From positions 1 to 5,858 of the forward strand of contig VXRI01000360.1 in assembly GCA_009838595.1 (NCBI GenBank): 5,858 bases of DNA, in the 5' to 3' direction. Of the stretch, positions 1 through 5,437 are shown piece after piece. Below the pieces are notes generated by a model. It was not told the DNA's origin and made no database searches. It worked only from the letters and a program-made list of their open reading frames with translations. The position numbers and the translations under genes were made by a program. This DNA is from Chloroflexota bacterium (GTDB lineage: Bacteria > Chloroflexota > Dehalococcoidia > Lucifugimonadales > JADFKI01). Positions within the stretch are counted from its first letter, which is position 1. Each line of letters begins with the position of its first letter.

Positions 1-359
1 CATTCGACCAGTGCTGGGCTTCGCGGAATGTGTTCGTGGCGGAATCCTTCGAAGAAGCGCAAGAGTTGGCGGAGTACGGTTTCGCACGAGAGCGCAAGCA
101 CTTCGGCGAGGCGAGGCGACTGTTCAACCCTGGCGGCGGTCCAACGCAACAAGGCAGCGGCACATCTTCAGCAAGGGAAAGTCTGGAAATGTCGTTCATA
201 ATGGGAACGCCAAGCCAAGTGGCAGAAAAGCTAATGGCGTTCAAATCCGCCGGTGTGCCTAACCTGATGCTAAAGTTCAACACTGGGCAGATGGAGCCGC
301 AGAAGGTGCGGGCGTCGATGCGGCTATTTGGCGAGAAGGTAATGCCGCTGCTGAAGTGA
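1..359 (+). CDS. LLM class flavin-dependent oxidoreductase, C-terminal part (5' end outside window)
   Basis: The reading frame is open from the left edge (first whole codon at position 3) and ends at TGA 357-359, leaving 118 residues of the C terminus. The last 55 residues look like the end of luciferase-like monooxygenases: a GTPSQVAEKLMAFKSAGV block, a hydrophobic strand (PNLMLKFN), then a final helix of the type MRLFGEKVMPLLK. Members of this family use FMN or F420 on a TIM-barrel fold to oxidise or reduce small organic molecules; the substrate cannot be read from this piece. The catalytic and cofactor-binding N-terminal part lies outside the window, so FMN and F420 types cannot be told apart. 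An internal GTG at 30 is not the true start, because the frame continues upstream with plausible protein. The gene converges on the oxidoreductase at 607-1449. Confidence 0.85.
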   Translation, partial: FDQCWASRNVFVAESFEEAQELAEYGFARERKHFGEARRLFNPGGGPTQQGSGTSSARESLEMSFIMGTPSQVAEKLMAFKSAGVPNLMLKFNTGQMEPQKVRASMRLFGEKVMPLLK

Positions 360-452
360 TGGTGATAATTGCCTTGGTGGAGGTAATAGCATGCTGCGCG
401 GTGCATTCTAGCGCGGATATATCTCGCAGCAACAGATACATCATCGCGCTCA

Positions 453-537
453 GTCATTCAGAAACGCCGTAAGGAATCTGAAATCATAAACTAGCAACGC
501 ACCAAGATTTCAGATTCCTTGCTTTGCTCGGAATGAC
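453..537. repeat. imperfect long inverted repeat (REP/MITE-like palindrome) in a convergent intergenic gap
   Basis: Two arms pair across about 85 bp. The inner arms AAGGAATCTGAAATC (471-485) and GATTTCAGATTCCTT (506-520) are perfect 15-bp complements around a 20-nt loop. Outer arms GTCATTC (453-459) and GAATGAC (531-537) also pair, separated from the inner arms by mismatched stretches of 11 and 10 nt. A half-element of the form AGATTCCT...GCTCGGAATGACA is one I recognise as a dispersed intergenic repeat in environmental bacterial genomes, including Chloroflexota; copy number in this genome cannot be seen here. It sits between two convergent gene ends, so it could act as a bidirectional terminator or mRNA end protector, although neither flank has a strong T-run. 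No coding sequence is seen in the rest of 360-606. Confidence 0.8.
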
Positions 538-606
538 ATGTTTGCAACAGCGCTGCGTGTAAAGCGAATTCGGGGCGCCCATCTCGCTATTGCAAAATCG
601 AACCGC

Positions 607-1449
607 CTACAATACCGCTTCCGCAATGCCTTCCAAGCTGGCTATGCACTCTTCCTCCGGCTCGGTTGGCAGGCGCACCATCACGCGGTCGGCGCCGGCC
701 TCCTGCAGGCGTTCTATCAGCTCGCGGTCGGCGGGTTGCCCGTAAACGGATACGCTGATAGACGAAGGGTCCCTGCCCGCAGCCTCCGCGAGTTCGTTGA
801 TGGTTGCGCGGCCTTGTGCCACCTGATCCGGTGTTACGCGGTTGGGCATCCAGCCGTCGCCGCAGTCCACGACGCGCTTGAATACATTGCGCGCCATGCC
901 GCCAATCAGCACCGGCGGATGCGGCCGCTGCACCGGCCGCGGGAACGAATATACTGGCGGAAAGTCGTAATACTTGCCGTGGTATTCGCTTTCCACCTTC
1001 GTCCAGAGTTCCTTCATCGCCAAAACAGACTCGCGCGTCTGCGTCCAGCGATGGTCAAAGTCCGCGCCCATAATCTCGGCTTCCTCTCGATGCCAGCCCG
1101 TGCCTATGCCGAACAGGAAGCGCCCTTTGGAGTACATGTCAAGCGTCGCGACTTCCTTGGCGAGCAGCAGCGGGTTGCGCTCCGGCACAAGGCAGATGCC
1201 CGTGCCGAGCTTCAGTGTGGTCGTAACCGCAGATGCCCGCCCGAGCGCCACGAACGGATCGACGATGTCCGCATAGACCTTCGGAATTACGCCGTCAGCC
1301 GAGCCGGGCCAAGGCGAACTGCCGTTTACTGGCAGAATGGGATGTTCAGGCACCCAGAAAGACTCGAATCCAAGCTCTTCGGCTCGCTTGGCGATGACTG
1401 CGACATCGGCAGAATAATCAGTTGGAAATGTGGATATTCCTATGTTCAC
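607..1449 (-). CDS. F420-type LLM class oxidoreductase (Rv2161c-like), complete
   Basis: This 280-aa protein has the full layout of short luciferase-like oxidoreductases. An N-terminal strand and helix (MNIGISTF, then ELGFESFWVPEH at 25-36) precede the core block GTGICLVPERNPLLLAKEV (82-100). Next comes the diagnostic GRFLFGIGTGWHREEAEIMG (109-128), followed by PVLIGG (179-184) and DGWMP (198-202). The combination resembles the probable F420-dependent Rv2161c family (TIGR03619); cofactor and substrate are inferred. It would be cytoplasmic, with a TIM-barrel fold, transferring hydride between F420 and an unknown substrate. Start: GTG at 1449-1447 is chosen because GAGGAGG (1466-1460) lies 10 nt upstream. 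The gene is divergent from the hydrolase at 1558, with 108 bp between them. It is intact, with no missing motif apparent. Confidence 0.9.
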   Translation of the reverse strand: MNIGISTFPTDYSADVAVIAKRAEELGFESFWVPEHPILPVNGSSPWPGSADGVIPKVYADIVDPFVALGRASAVTTTLKLGTGICLVPERNPLLLAKEVATLDMYSKGRFLFGIGTGWHREEAEIMGADFDHRWTQTRESVLAMKELWTKVESEYHGKYYDFPPVYSFPRPVQRPHPPVLIGGMARNVFKRVVDCGDGWMPNRVTPDQVAQGRATINELAEAAGRDPSSISVSVYGQPADRELIERLQEAGADRVMVRLPTEPEEECIASLEGIAEAVL

Positions 1450-1477
1450 GAAACTGCAACCTCCTCAAAGTTTCGTG
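1447..1477 (-). repeat. 9-bp perfect inverted repeat spanning RBS and start codon
   Basis: Plus-strand CACGAAACT (1447-1455) and AGTTTCGTG (1469-1477) are exact reverse complements with 13 nt between them. In mRNA from a start site upstream of 1477 this would fold as a hairpin with the ribosome binding site in the loop and the GTG start in the stem. If transcription starts at about 1472, as the TATAAT at 1484-1479 predicts, the 5' arm would be partly missing from the RNA. The repeat would then be better read as a DNA operator. The sequence alone does not decide between these. Confidence 0.6.
1460..1466 (-). promoter_or_regulatory. strong Shine-Dalgarno of the 607-1449 oxidoreductase, in a hairpin loop
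   Basis: GAGGAGG on the minus strand lies 10 nt before the GTG start and fixes that start. It falls within the 13-nt loop (1456-1468) of a perfect 9-bp inverted repeat (CACGAAACT / AGTTTCGTG), and the GTG start codon forms the end of the 3' arm. Confidence 0.8.
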
Positions 1478-1478
1478 C

Positions 1479-1484
1479 ATTATA
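1479..1484 (-). promoter_or_regulatory. -10 box (TATAAT) for the 607-1449 oxidoreductase
   Basis: The minus strand reads TATAAT exactly at 1484-1479, about 30 nt before the GTG start. The hexamer 17 bp further upstream (1507-1502, TTCAGG) is a poor -35 match, so the promoter may depend on an activator. A direct repeat CTGAACA (1494-1500 and 1503-1509, plus strand, 9-bp period) overlaps that -35 zone and is a candidate operator. Confidence 0.5.
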
Positions 1485-1544
1485 CCTTACATTCTGAACA
1501 ACCTGAACATCTCGAATGTCGATGAGAGATTGACAAGAATGCGA

Positions 1545-1550
1545 TAAAAT
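1545..1550 (+). promoter_or_regulatory. -10 box (TAAAAT) for a likely leaderless hydrolase transcript
   Basis: TAAAAT matches TATAAT at 5 of 6 positions and ends 7 nt before the GTG at 1558, which puts the expected transcription start on the start codon itself. ATGAGA at 1522-1527, 17 bp upstream, matches 4 of 6 -35 bases. A perfect TTGACA at 1530-1535 is also present, but only 9 bp from TAAAAT and 14 bp from TATACA (1550-1555), so its use is uncertain. No Shine-Dalgarno-like stretch precedes the GTG. Confidence 0.45.
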
Positions 1551-1557
1551 ATACACC

Positions 1558-2364
1558 GTGACTATTTCCGACATTATTCGGGGGAGCGCGATTCCGTTGG
1601 AGGTTATTTCGGGCATTCACGCCATTCCGGGCACGCACATATCGCGCGTGTACCTAATTGAAGACGACGAGTTGAGCTTGGTTGACACCGGCATGCCTTG
1701 GAGCGCGGGGCGTGTCATAAAGTACATTCGCAGCATCGGCAGGCGACCGGACGAGCTGAGCCGCATACTGCTGACGCACAGCCACCCCGACCACATCGGT
1801 GGCGCGCCGGGCATCCTTAAGCATAGCGGCGCGAGGGTGTTCGCGCACCAAGCAGACTCACGCCAGCGCTACGGCAATTGCCGCACGCTCAACTACATGG
1901 GCATATTCGGAGCGTTGGATGTGACGTTGCCGTTCTTCTATCGCACGCGCTTGGACTGCCTTGTGGCAGAAGACGACTTGATACCCACTGCCGGCGGCAT
2001 TCGCGTGCTGCACACGCCGGGGCATACGCCCGGCAGCGTCTGCTACCTGCTAGAGCGCGAGGGGCTGCTGTTCAGCGGGGACACGATTTTCGCGGGACAC
2101 GGCAGGGTGAGCCGTTCGCTGCCTTTCCCCGGCACGGACACCGCGCAATATAAGCAGTCGGTCGAGCGCCTTGCCGCGATGGACTTCGATATACTTTGCG
2201 GCGGACACGGAGAGCCGCTCGGCGGCGGCGCGTCCAAGGCACTGTGCATTCTGTTGCAACGCAAGCCTAATCCGCCGACATGGCGCGAGTTCTTTTTCAT
2301 GCGTTTGCCGAGACTTCTGCTGCTGCATCGCAGCCGGAACGCCGAAGATTGCGAGACCGACTAG
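1558..2364 (+). CDS. metallo-beta-lactamase-fold hydrolase
   Basis: This 268-aa protein carries the complete metal site of the metallo-beta-lactamase superfamily. THSHPDH at 73-79 gives H74, H76, D78 and H79; HTPGHTPGS at 152-160 gives H156; SGDTIF gives D175; and GGHGEP gives H217. These seven residues usually hold two Zn or Fe ions that activate water for hydrolysis. The order and spacing resemble the glyoxalase II/lactonase branch rather than true beta-lactamases, but the substrate is unknown. No signal peptide is seen, so it is probably cytoplasmic. After the last ligand there is a basic, partly hydrophobic tail (about 243-258, FFFMRLPRLLLL), which may be a membrane-touching or lid helix. 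The GTG start has no ribosome binding site and the next in-frame ATG is at residue 46, inside the fold, so GTG is kept. The stop overlaps the convergent gene at 2361. Confidence 0.88.
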   Translation: MTISDIIRGSAIPLEVISGIHAIPGTHISRVYLIEDDELSLVDTGMPWSAGRVIKYIRSIGRRPDELSRILLTHSHPDHIGGAPGILKHSGARVFAHQADSRQRYGNCRTLNYMGIFGALDVTLPFFYRTRLDCLVAEDDLIPTAGGIRVLHTPGHTPGSVCYLLEREGLLFSGDTIFAGHGRVSRSLPFPGTDTAQYKQSVERLAAMDFDILCGGHGEPLGGGASKALCILLQRKPNPPTWREFFFMRLPRLLLLHRSRNAEDCETD

Positions 2365-2750
2365 CGCGCCTGCTGCACTTCCAGCACCTTAAGCAGTTCT
2401 TCCACTGCGGCGTATGCGTATGCCACATATTCGCCGGGTGGCAGGTCGAGTTCCGCCATCTCTTCCGGCTGCTCCACGCCGCCCATCTCAAACGGACCGG
2501 GTATCATCCGCAGCACCAGTTCGCGCAGCTCGCCGTCCGGACACACGACGACGCAGCCGTTGTCAGGGTTGGATGCGCCGCCCGGCTCGACTTCTATCGC
2601 CTGTATCGTGCTGACTCCCATGAAGTTCGGGAACGGGTCAAGCACCGCTGCCAATTCGGCGAGCAGCTTGTTCAGTTCAAGCGTGGCGCGTTGCATCACC
2701 GCATCAGCGACCGCGCGCTTTATTAGTGGGTCAATTTGCGTATCGTTCAT
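2361..2750 (-). CDS. conserved-looking hypothetical protein, 129 aa
   Basis: I do not recognise a family. ATG at 2750-2748 is chosen because AGGTG (2762-2758) lies 7 nt upstream; the frame stays open further upstream, but only through a palindromic repeat. The protein is acidic and soluble. Residues 1-40 look like a long helix (DPLIKRAVADAV, then LELNKLLAELAAVL). The middle has a beta-like stretch ending in CVVVCPDGELRELVLRMIPGP, and the C terminus is another helix (AYAAVEELLKVLEV). There is no signal peptide or membrane segment, and no catalytic motif stands out. Codon choice matches the neighbouring genes, and the helix-strand-helix pattern suggests a real small folded protein. Its stop codon shares CTAG with the hydrolase stop, so the two genes converge with a 4-bp overlap. 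Confidence 0.7.
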   Translation of the reverse strand: MNDTQIDPLIKRAVADAVMQRATLELNKLLAELAAVLDPFPNFMGVSTIQAIEVEPGGASNPDNGCVVVCPDGELRELVLRMIPGPFEMGGVEQPEEMAELDLPPGEYVAYAYAAVEELLKVLEVQQAR

Positions 2751-2796
2751 TTTCTCGCACCTGCGTAATGCAAAAGTATTAGATCTGAGATTCATC

Positions 2797-2832
2797 CTGC
2801 CCTTACCCGCCCCCGTCAAGGGGTAAGGGCAG
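2797..2832. repeat. 12-bp perfect palindrome with 12-nt loop
   Basis: CTGCCCTTACCC (2797-2808) pairs exactly with GGGTAAGGGCAG (2821-2832). The loop contains CCCC (2811-2814), which can alternatively pair with GGGG (2820-2823). The composition (CCCTTACCC, CCCCGTCAAGGGG) resembles the dispersed GC-rich repeats seen between genes in some Chloroflexota. It lies 47 bp upstream of the 129-aa gene start and well upstream of the tRNA promoter, so it is probably a mobile palindrome rather than a terminator; no T-run follows on either strand. Confidence 0.65.
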
Positions 2833-2903
2833 TGTGGGTGTAAATATGAACATAATGCGGCTTAACCGAGAATATATCTCTTTATCTGCTGTCGAATTTG
2901 CCG

Positions 2904-2909
2904 TATAAT
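2904..2909 (+). promoter_or_regulatory. -10 box (TATAAT) upstream of the tRNA
   Basis: An exact TATAAT lies 52 bp before the tRNA. The hexamer 17 bp upstream (2881-2886, TTTATC) matches only 3 of 6 consensus -35 bases. A small stem, GTCTCA (2919-2924) with TGAGAC (2938-2943), lies in the predicted leader and would be removed by 5' processing. Confidence 0.55.
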
Positions 2910-2961
2910 GGGCGTTGCGTCTCATGGGCTTGTTTCCTGAGACAGTGCGACGGAACAGGAC

Positions 2962-3036
2962 GGCAACGTAGCTCAGGGGTAGAGCGGACGCTTCATAAGC
3001 GTTAGGTCGGTGGTTCGAACCCACCCGTTGCCACCA
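2962..3036 (+). tRNA. tRNA with anticodon CAT, probably elongator tRNA-Met, CCA encoded
   Basis: A full cloverleaf can be drawn. The acceptor stem is GGCAACG (2962-2968) with CGTTGCC (3026-3032). The D arm is GCTC/GAGC (2971-2974, 2982-2985). The anticodon stem is GACGC/GCGTT with one G-U pair, loop TTCATAA (2992-2998) and anticodon CAT at 2994-2996. The T arm is GGTGG/CCACC with loop TTCGAAC (3014-3020). The discriminator is A3033, and CCA (3034-3036) is encoded. It is not the initiator: base pair 1-72 is G-C and the anticodon stem lacks the three G-C pairs of initiators. The acceptor stem resembles bacterial elongator tRNA-Met (GGCTACG in E. coli). A lysidine-modified tRNA-Ile2 for AUA codons also carries CAT and cannot be fully excluded. 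Confidence 0.93.
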
Positions 3037-3424
3037 CTACCCTTTCCCCTGCCATTTCTTCCTACATTTTCGCTTACTCGCCTGTTCGCAAGCAAGCAGA
3101 CGGAGTTCTCACGCCTTCTCGCAATGGATGCATAAGCGCACGATTGACTGATGCGCGGGATATTCAGCCTATCCTAACCTTCCCACATCAATGGTGCGTT
3201 CATCGGGCAAAATGTGTGTGGCCAGGGAACTTGCCACTTATGTCTATCCCGATTACTGTGTCGTGGCTTTCTCTTGCAGGTACGGGTTCTTGCGACCTTG
3301 TCAACTTTTGGTTCGGTCTCTGATGAGCTTAGGCATGGTGGCAAATGCTAAAATGCGGTCTTTTGAGACATAGATTCCTATAGCCCGCCCCGCGGACTCA
3401 CCCCTCTATTGTGCCACTTCCATA

Positions 3425-3458
3425 AGATTTCCTGCACTGCCTGAAATGACAAGTGCAG
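3425..3458. repeat. decayed half-copy of the 453-537 repeat, with a 7-bp stem
   Basis: Positions 3425-3451 align without gaps to the right arm of the earlier repeat (512-538 region), matching 20 of 27 bases, including the AGATT start and the AATGACA end. Within it, CTGCACT (3432-3438) pairs with AGTGCAG (3452-3458) around 13 nt. The full partner arm is not present upstream; only AGATTCCT at 3371-3378 recalls it. Confidence 0.45.
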
Positions 3459-3663
3459 CGGCTCGCAATAATATCCTTTCACCGTCTGAGTTCACGATTC
3501 ATTGTTCTGAAGACAACGCCACACACCCTTCGCTAGTAGAATGTGGAGCCGCGTGTGCGCTAGAATATGTATGATGCTTATGCCACGCCGCTTGGCTGTT
3601 GCGATTCCTAACCGATGCGTTTTGCAATCGTTCTAATAGGCGAGTGAGACGGCTGGATTTCTG

Positions 3664-3670
3664 GGTGGAG
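3664..3670 (+). promoter_or_regulatory. ribosome binding site deciding the peptidase start
   Basis: GGTGGAG lies 9 nt before ATG 3680 but directly against the alternative ATG 3671, so 3680 is the better start. Starting there also gives a normal signal peptide with a basic N terminus. Confidence 0.65.
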
Positions 3671-3679
3671 ATGGAGTGG

Positions 3680-5248
3680 ATGTTGAGATATTTTCGTTCT
3701 GTGGGGCTGCTTCCAAGATTCCTGCTGCCCGTGAGATTGTTGTTCGTTGGGCTGCTGGCGGGCGCTGGGCTTGCTCTGTCCGCGCTGCCCATACTGACCG
3801 GCAACACTGCATCGGCGCAGACGCCCGGCGGCATTGAGCTGCTTTCGACTGAGGTTACCAGCGAGTTTCAAGAAGGCATTCGCTTCGCAGTTGAGGTGCG
3901 ATCGTCGGTTGAAATCGACGAGATTGCGGTGAGATTTCGCATCGGGCAGCGCGACATCGCCGCGTATGAATACCTCGAAGTAGAAGCGAAGGATGGCGAC
4001 AGCGTAAGCGCGTCTGCCTTCTACCGTACGAATACGGCAGCGCGCTACATCGCGCCCGGCACGATCATAACCCATCACTTCGAGGTTACTGATATTGCCG
4101 GCACGCGCTTGGAGACGCCTGAGACCGAGTACATCTACCACGATGACCGCTTCGAGTGGGACGAAATCACCAACGGTATCGTTACTGTGTCATATCATGG
4201 ACCGGTGAGTTTCCGTGCGCAGGACATCCTGGACGCATCGGTGCAAACCCTGGAGACGATGGGTCCATTGCTCGGCGCCGGCGTGGACGACCCCATTCGC
4301 ATCACAATGTACAACAATTGGCAAGAGATGCGCCCAGCATTGCCGCCCGCGAGCGAAGCCACCCGCCGCGAGCTTATCACCGAAGGGCAGGCGCATTCTC
4401 CGGAGGGTGTGCTGCTTGTTCTCGGCGGCGCAAGAAGTGCGAGCGGCGTCACATCGCACGAAGTGACGCACATTCTCGTTCACCGCGCGGGCGAAGGTTC
4501 GCTCGGCAGAGTTCCCAGCTGGCTAAACGAAGGTCTCGCCGAGTTCGGCAACATACAGCCGGGCACATCGTATGACAACGCCCTGGCATTTGCCATCGAG
4601 CACGACAGGCTGCTCCCCATCACCGCTATGGAAGCACCGCCCGGCGATCCGCAGGATGTGATTATTTTCTATGGGCAGGCGCGCAGCATCGTACAGTACA
4701 TGATTTTTGAGTATGGCCCCGAAAGTATGCGAGAGCTTATGGCGACCATCAAGAGCGGCAAAAACACGCGCACCGCTGTGCAGGAGGTCTATGGCGTAAC
4801 GCTCGTCGAACTGGAAAACGAGTGGCGCGCGCTGCTCGGCGTGGAACTTCGGCCATCGCCGGACCAGGCGAACGCGCTGCCGACGCCATTGCCCACGCCA
4901 AGCCTGACACTGCTGTCCATCGACCAGTTACGACAGCAGGGCAGCGGCGGCGCGACACCAGTGCCAGCCGTTGCAACCGCCGCGCCCGAACCAACGGCAA
5001 CCCCGCTGCCGACAGCCGCGCCAGAACCCACCGCACCGCCTACCGCAGTGCTAACAACGCCGCCAGCAGCACGCGCAGAACAGGTAGCAGGCACGGCCGT
5101 AACCGCCCTTAACGAAATCGACCGCGAATCCGCCGAACAGGGCGGTGGCTCATGCGGCGTGCCAACGAACAACGGCGCGGTGGAGATGTCGTCTGTCGCG
5201 CTTCTTGCGGGTATGGCGTGGCTCTGGCTCTGGCGTAGAAGACAATAG
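3680..5248 (+). CDS. secreted, membrane-anchored HExxH metallopeptidase (peptidase MA-like family)
   Basis: This 522-aa protein has a signal peptide with a basic start (MLRYFR), a hydrophobic core (about 15-40) and an ASA|Q cleavage site after residue 46. Residues 48-155 look like a beta-sandwich ending in a DDRFEW motif. The peptidase domain (about 165-390) has HEVTH at 260-264, giving zinc ligands H260 and H264 and catalytic E261. WLNEGLAEF (281-289) follows, with E284 the likely third ligand, the arrangement of gluzincins in the peptidase MA family (PF13485-like). After residue 392 comes a Pro/Thr/Ala-rich linker with AAPEPTA twice (434-440, 446-452). The end is GGGSCG (488-493), a hydrophobic helix (about 504-518) and RRRQ. 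It should act outside the membrane, tethered at its C terminus; the substrate is unknown. ATG 3671 or TTG 3599 are less likely starts. No gene partner is evident. Confidence 0.88.
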   Translation: MLRYFRSVGLLPRFLLPVRLLFVGLLAGAGLALSALPILTGNTASAQTPGGIELLSTEVTSEFQEGIRFAVEVRSSVEIDEIAVRFRIGQRDIAAYEYLEVEAKDGDSVSASAFYRTNTAARYIAPGTIITHHFEVTDIAGTRLETPETEYIYHDDRFEWDEITNGIVTVSYHGPVSFRAQDILDASVQTLETMGPLLGAGVDDPIRITMYNNWQEMRPALPPASEATRRELITEGQAHSPEGVLLVLGGARSASGVTSHEVTHILVHRAGEGSLGRVPSWLNEGLAEFGNIQPGTSYDNALAFAIEHDRLLPITAMEAPPGDPQDVIIFYGQARSIVQYMIFEYGPESMRELMATIKSGKNTRTAVQEVYGVTLVELENEWRALLGVELRPSPDQANALPTPLPTPSLTLLSIDQLRQQGSGGATPVPAVATAAPEPTATPLPTAAPEPTAPPTAVLTTPPAARAEQVAGTAVTALNEIDRESAEQGGGSCGVPTNNGAVEMSSVALLAGMAWLWLWRRRQ

Positions 5249-5437
5249 ACAGCTTCGCGCGTGAAGATGGTGAACGGAGCGGCGGCTTGCGTGGGAGCCA
5301 ATACTCAACGGCGCAGTGGAATGGCATTGGTAGTCCTGCTTGCGCTCTTTGCATATATATGGTTTCTATGGCGAAATAGACGAAAATGGATAGATTGGAA
5401 GTGGTTGGGAATGGGAATGAAGGTGCATGGATGCTAG
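5249..5437 (+). other. spacer with a second in-frame hydrophobic segment (possible small ORF or decayed tail)
   Basis: After the peptidase TAG the same frame stays open to TAG at 5435-5437. It encodes a Cys-containing stretch (AACVGANTQ), then a hydrophobic run of about 16 residues (MALVVLLALFAYIWFLW) and RNRRK, similar in design to the real peptidase tail. Candidate starts are GTG 5261, ATG 5267 or GTG 5291 (GGAG at 5276-5279, 11 nt away); none has a strong ribosome binding site. From about 5350 the codons become AT-rich with several rare-looking ATA, AGA and CGA codons, unlike the neighbours, so much of it may be non-coding leader of the next gene. Its end overlaps the start of the 5431 gene by 7 bp. 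Confidence 0.3.
5421..5425 (+). promoter_or_regulatory. ribosome binding site for the 5431 gene
   Basis: AGGTG lies 5 nt before ATG 5431. The nearby ATG at 5427 is in another frame and meets a stop after seven codons, so it is not the start. Confidence 0.55.

Larger units (their letters stand above)
3037..3679. other. intergenic region without a supported gene
   Basis: Between the tRNA and the peptidase there are about 640 bases with no convincing coding sequence. The one forward frame of 60 codons at 3191-3373 has a mixed, cysteine- and arginine-scattered composition, no ribosome binding site and no recognisable fold. No clear terminator follows the tRNA. Visible items are a weak stem GCGCA/TGCGC (3136-3140, 3152-3156) and the decayed repeat half at 3425-3451. 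TAGAAT at 3561-3566 could be a -10 for the peptidase, but it lacks a matching -35. Confidence 0.6.

Noticed and set aside
538..1497. Long forward open frame (319 codons) over the oxidoreductase
   Set aside because: It is antisense to a clear luciferase-like protein; its product is rich in Arg, His and Ala with no fold-like pattern, which is typical of the complement of a GC-rich gene.
3144..3175. TTGACT with a downstream TATCCT as a promoter
   Set aside because: The spacer is 20 bp and no gene follows nearby, so it is within chance expectation.
3191..3373. Forward open frame of 60 codons in the intergenic region
   Set aside because: It has no ribosome binding site, no protein-like pattern, and codon use unlike the neighbours.
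3559..3575. TAGAAT/TATGAT as a peptidase promoter, with GCTAG direct repeats nearby
   Set aside because: No acceptable -35 at 16-18 bp for either box; the repeats are too short to be meaningful.
3499..3834. Reverse open frame of 111 codons
   Set aside because: It overlaps the signal peptide region of the peptidase in antisense, has low-complexity Ser/Ala/His composition and no convincing start signal.
5253..5266. CTTCGCGCGTGAAG stem after the peptidase as a terminator
   Set aside because: The stem is only about 5 bp with one G-T pair and no T-run follows.
4789..5301. Reverse open frame of 170 codons with GSGAAVGSG repeats
   Set aside because: The repeats are simply the complement of the Pro/Thr/Ala linker of the peptidase.
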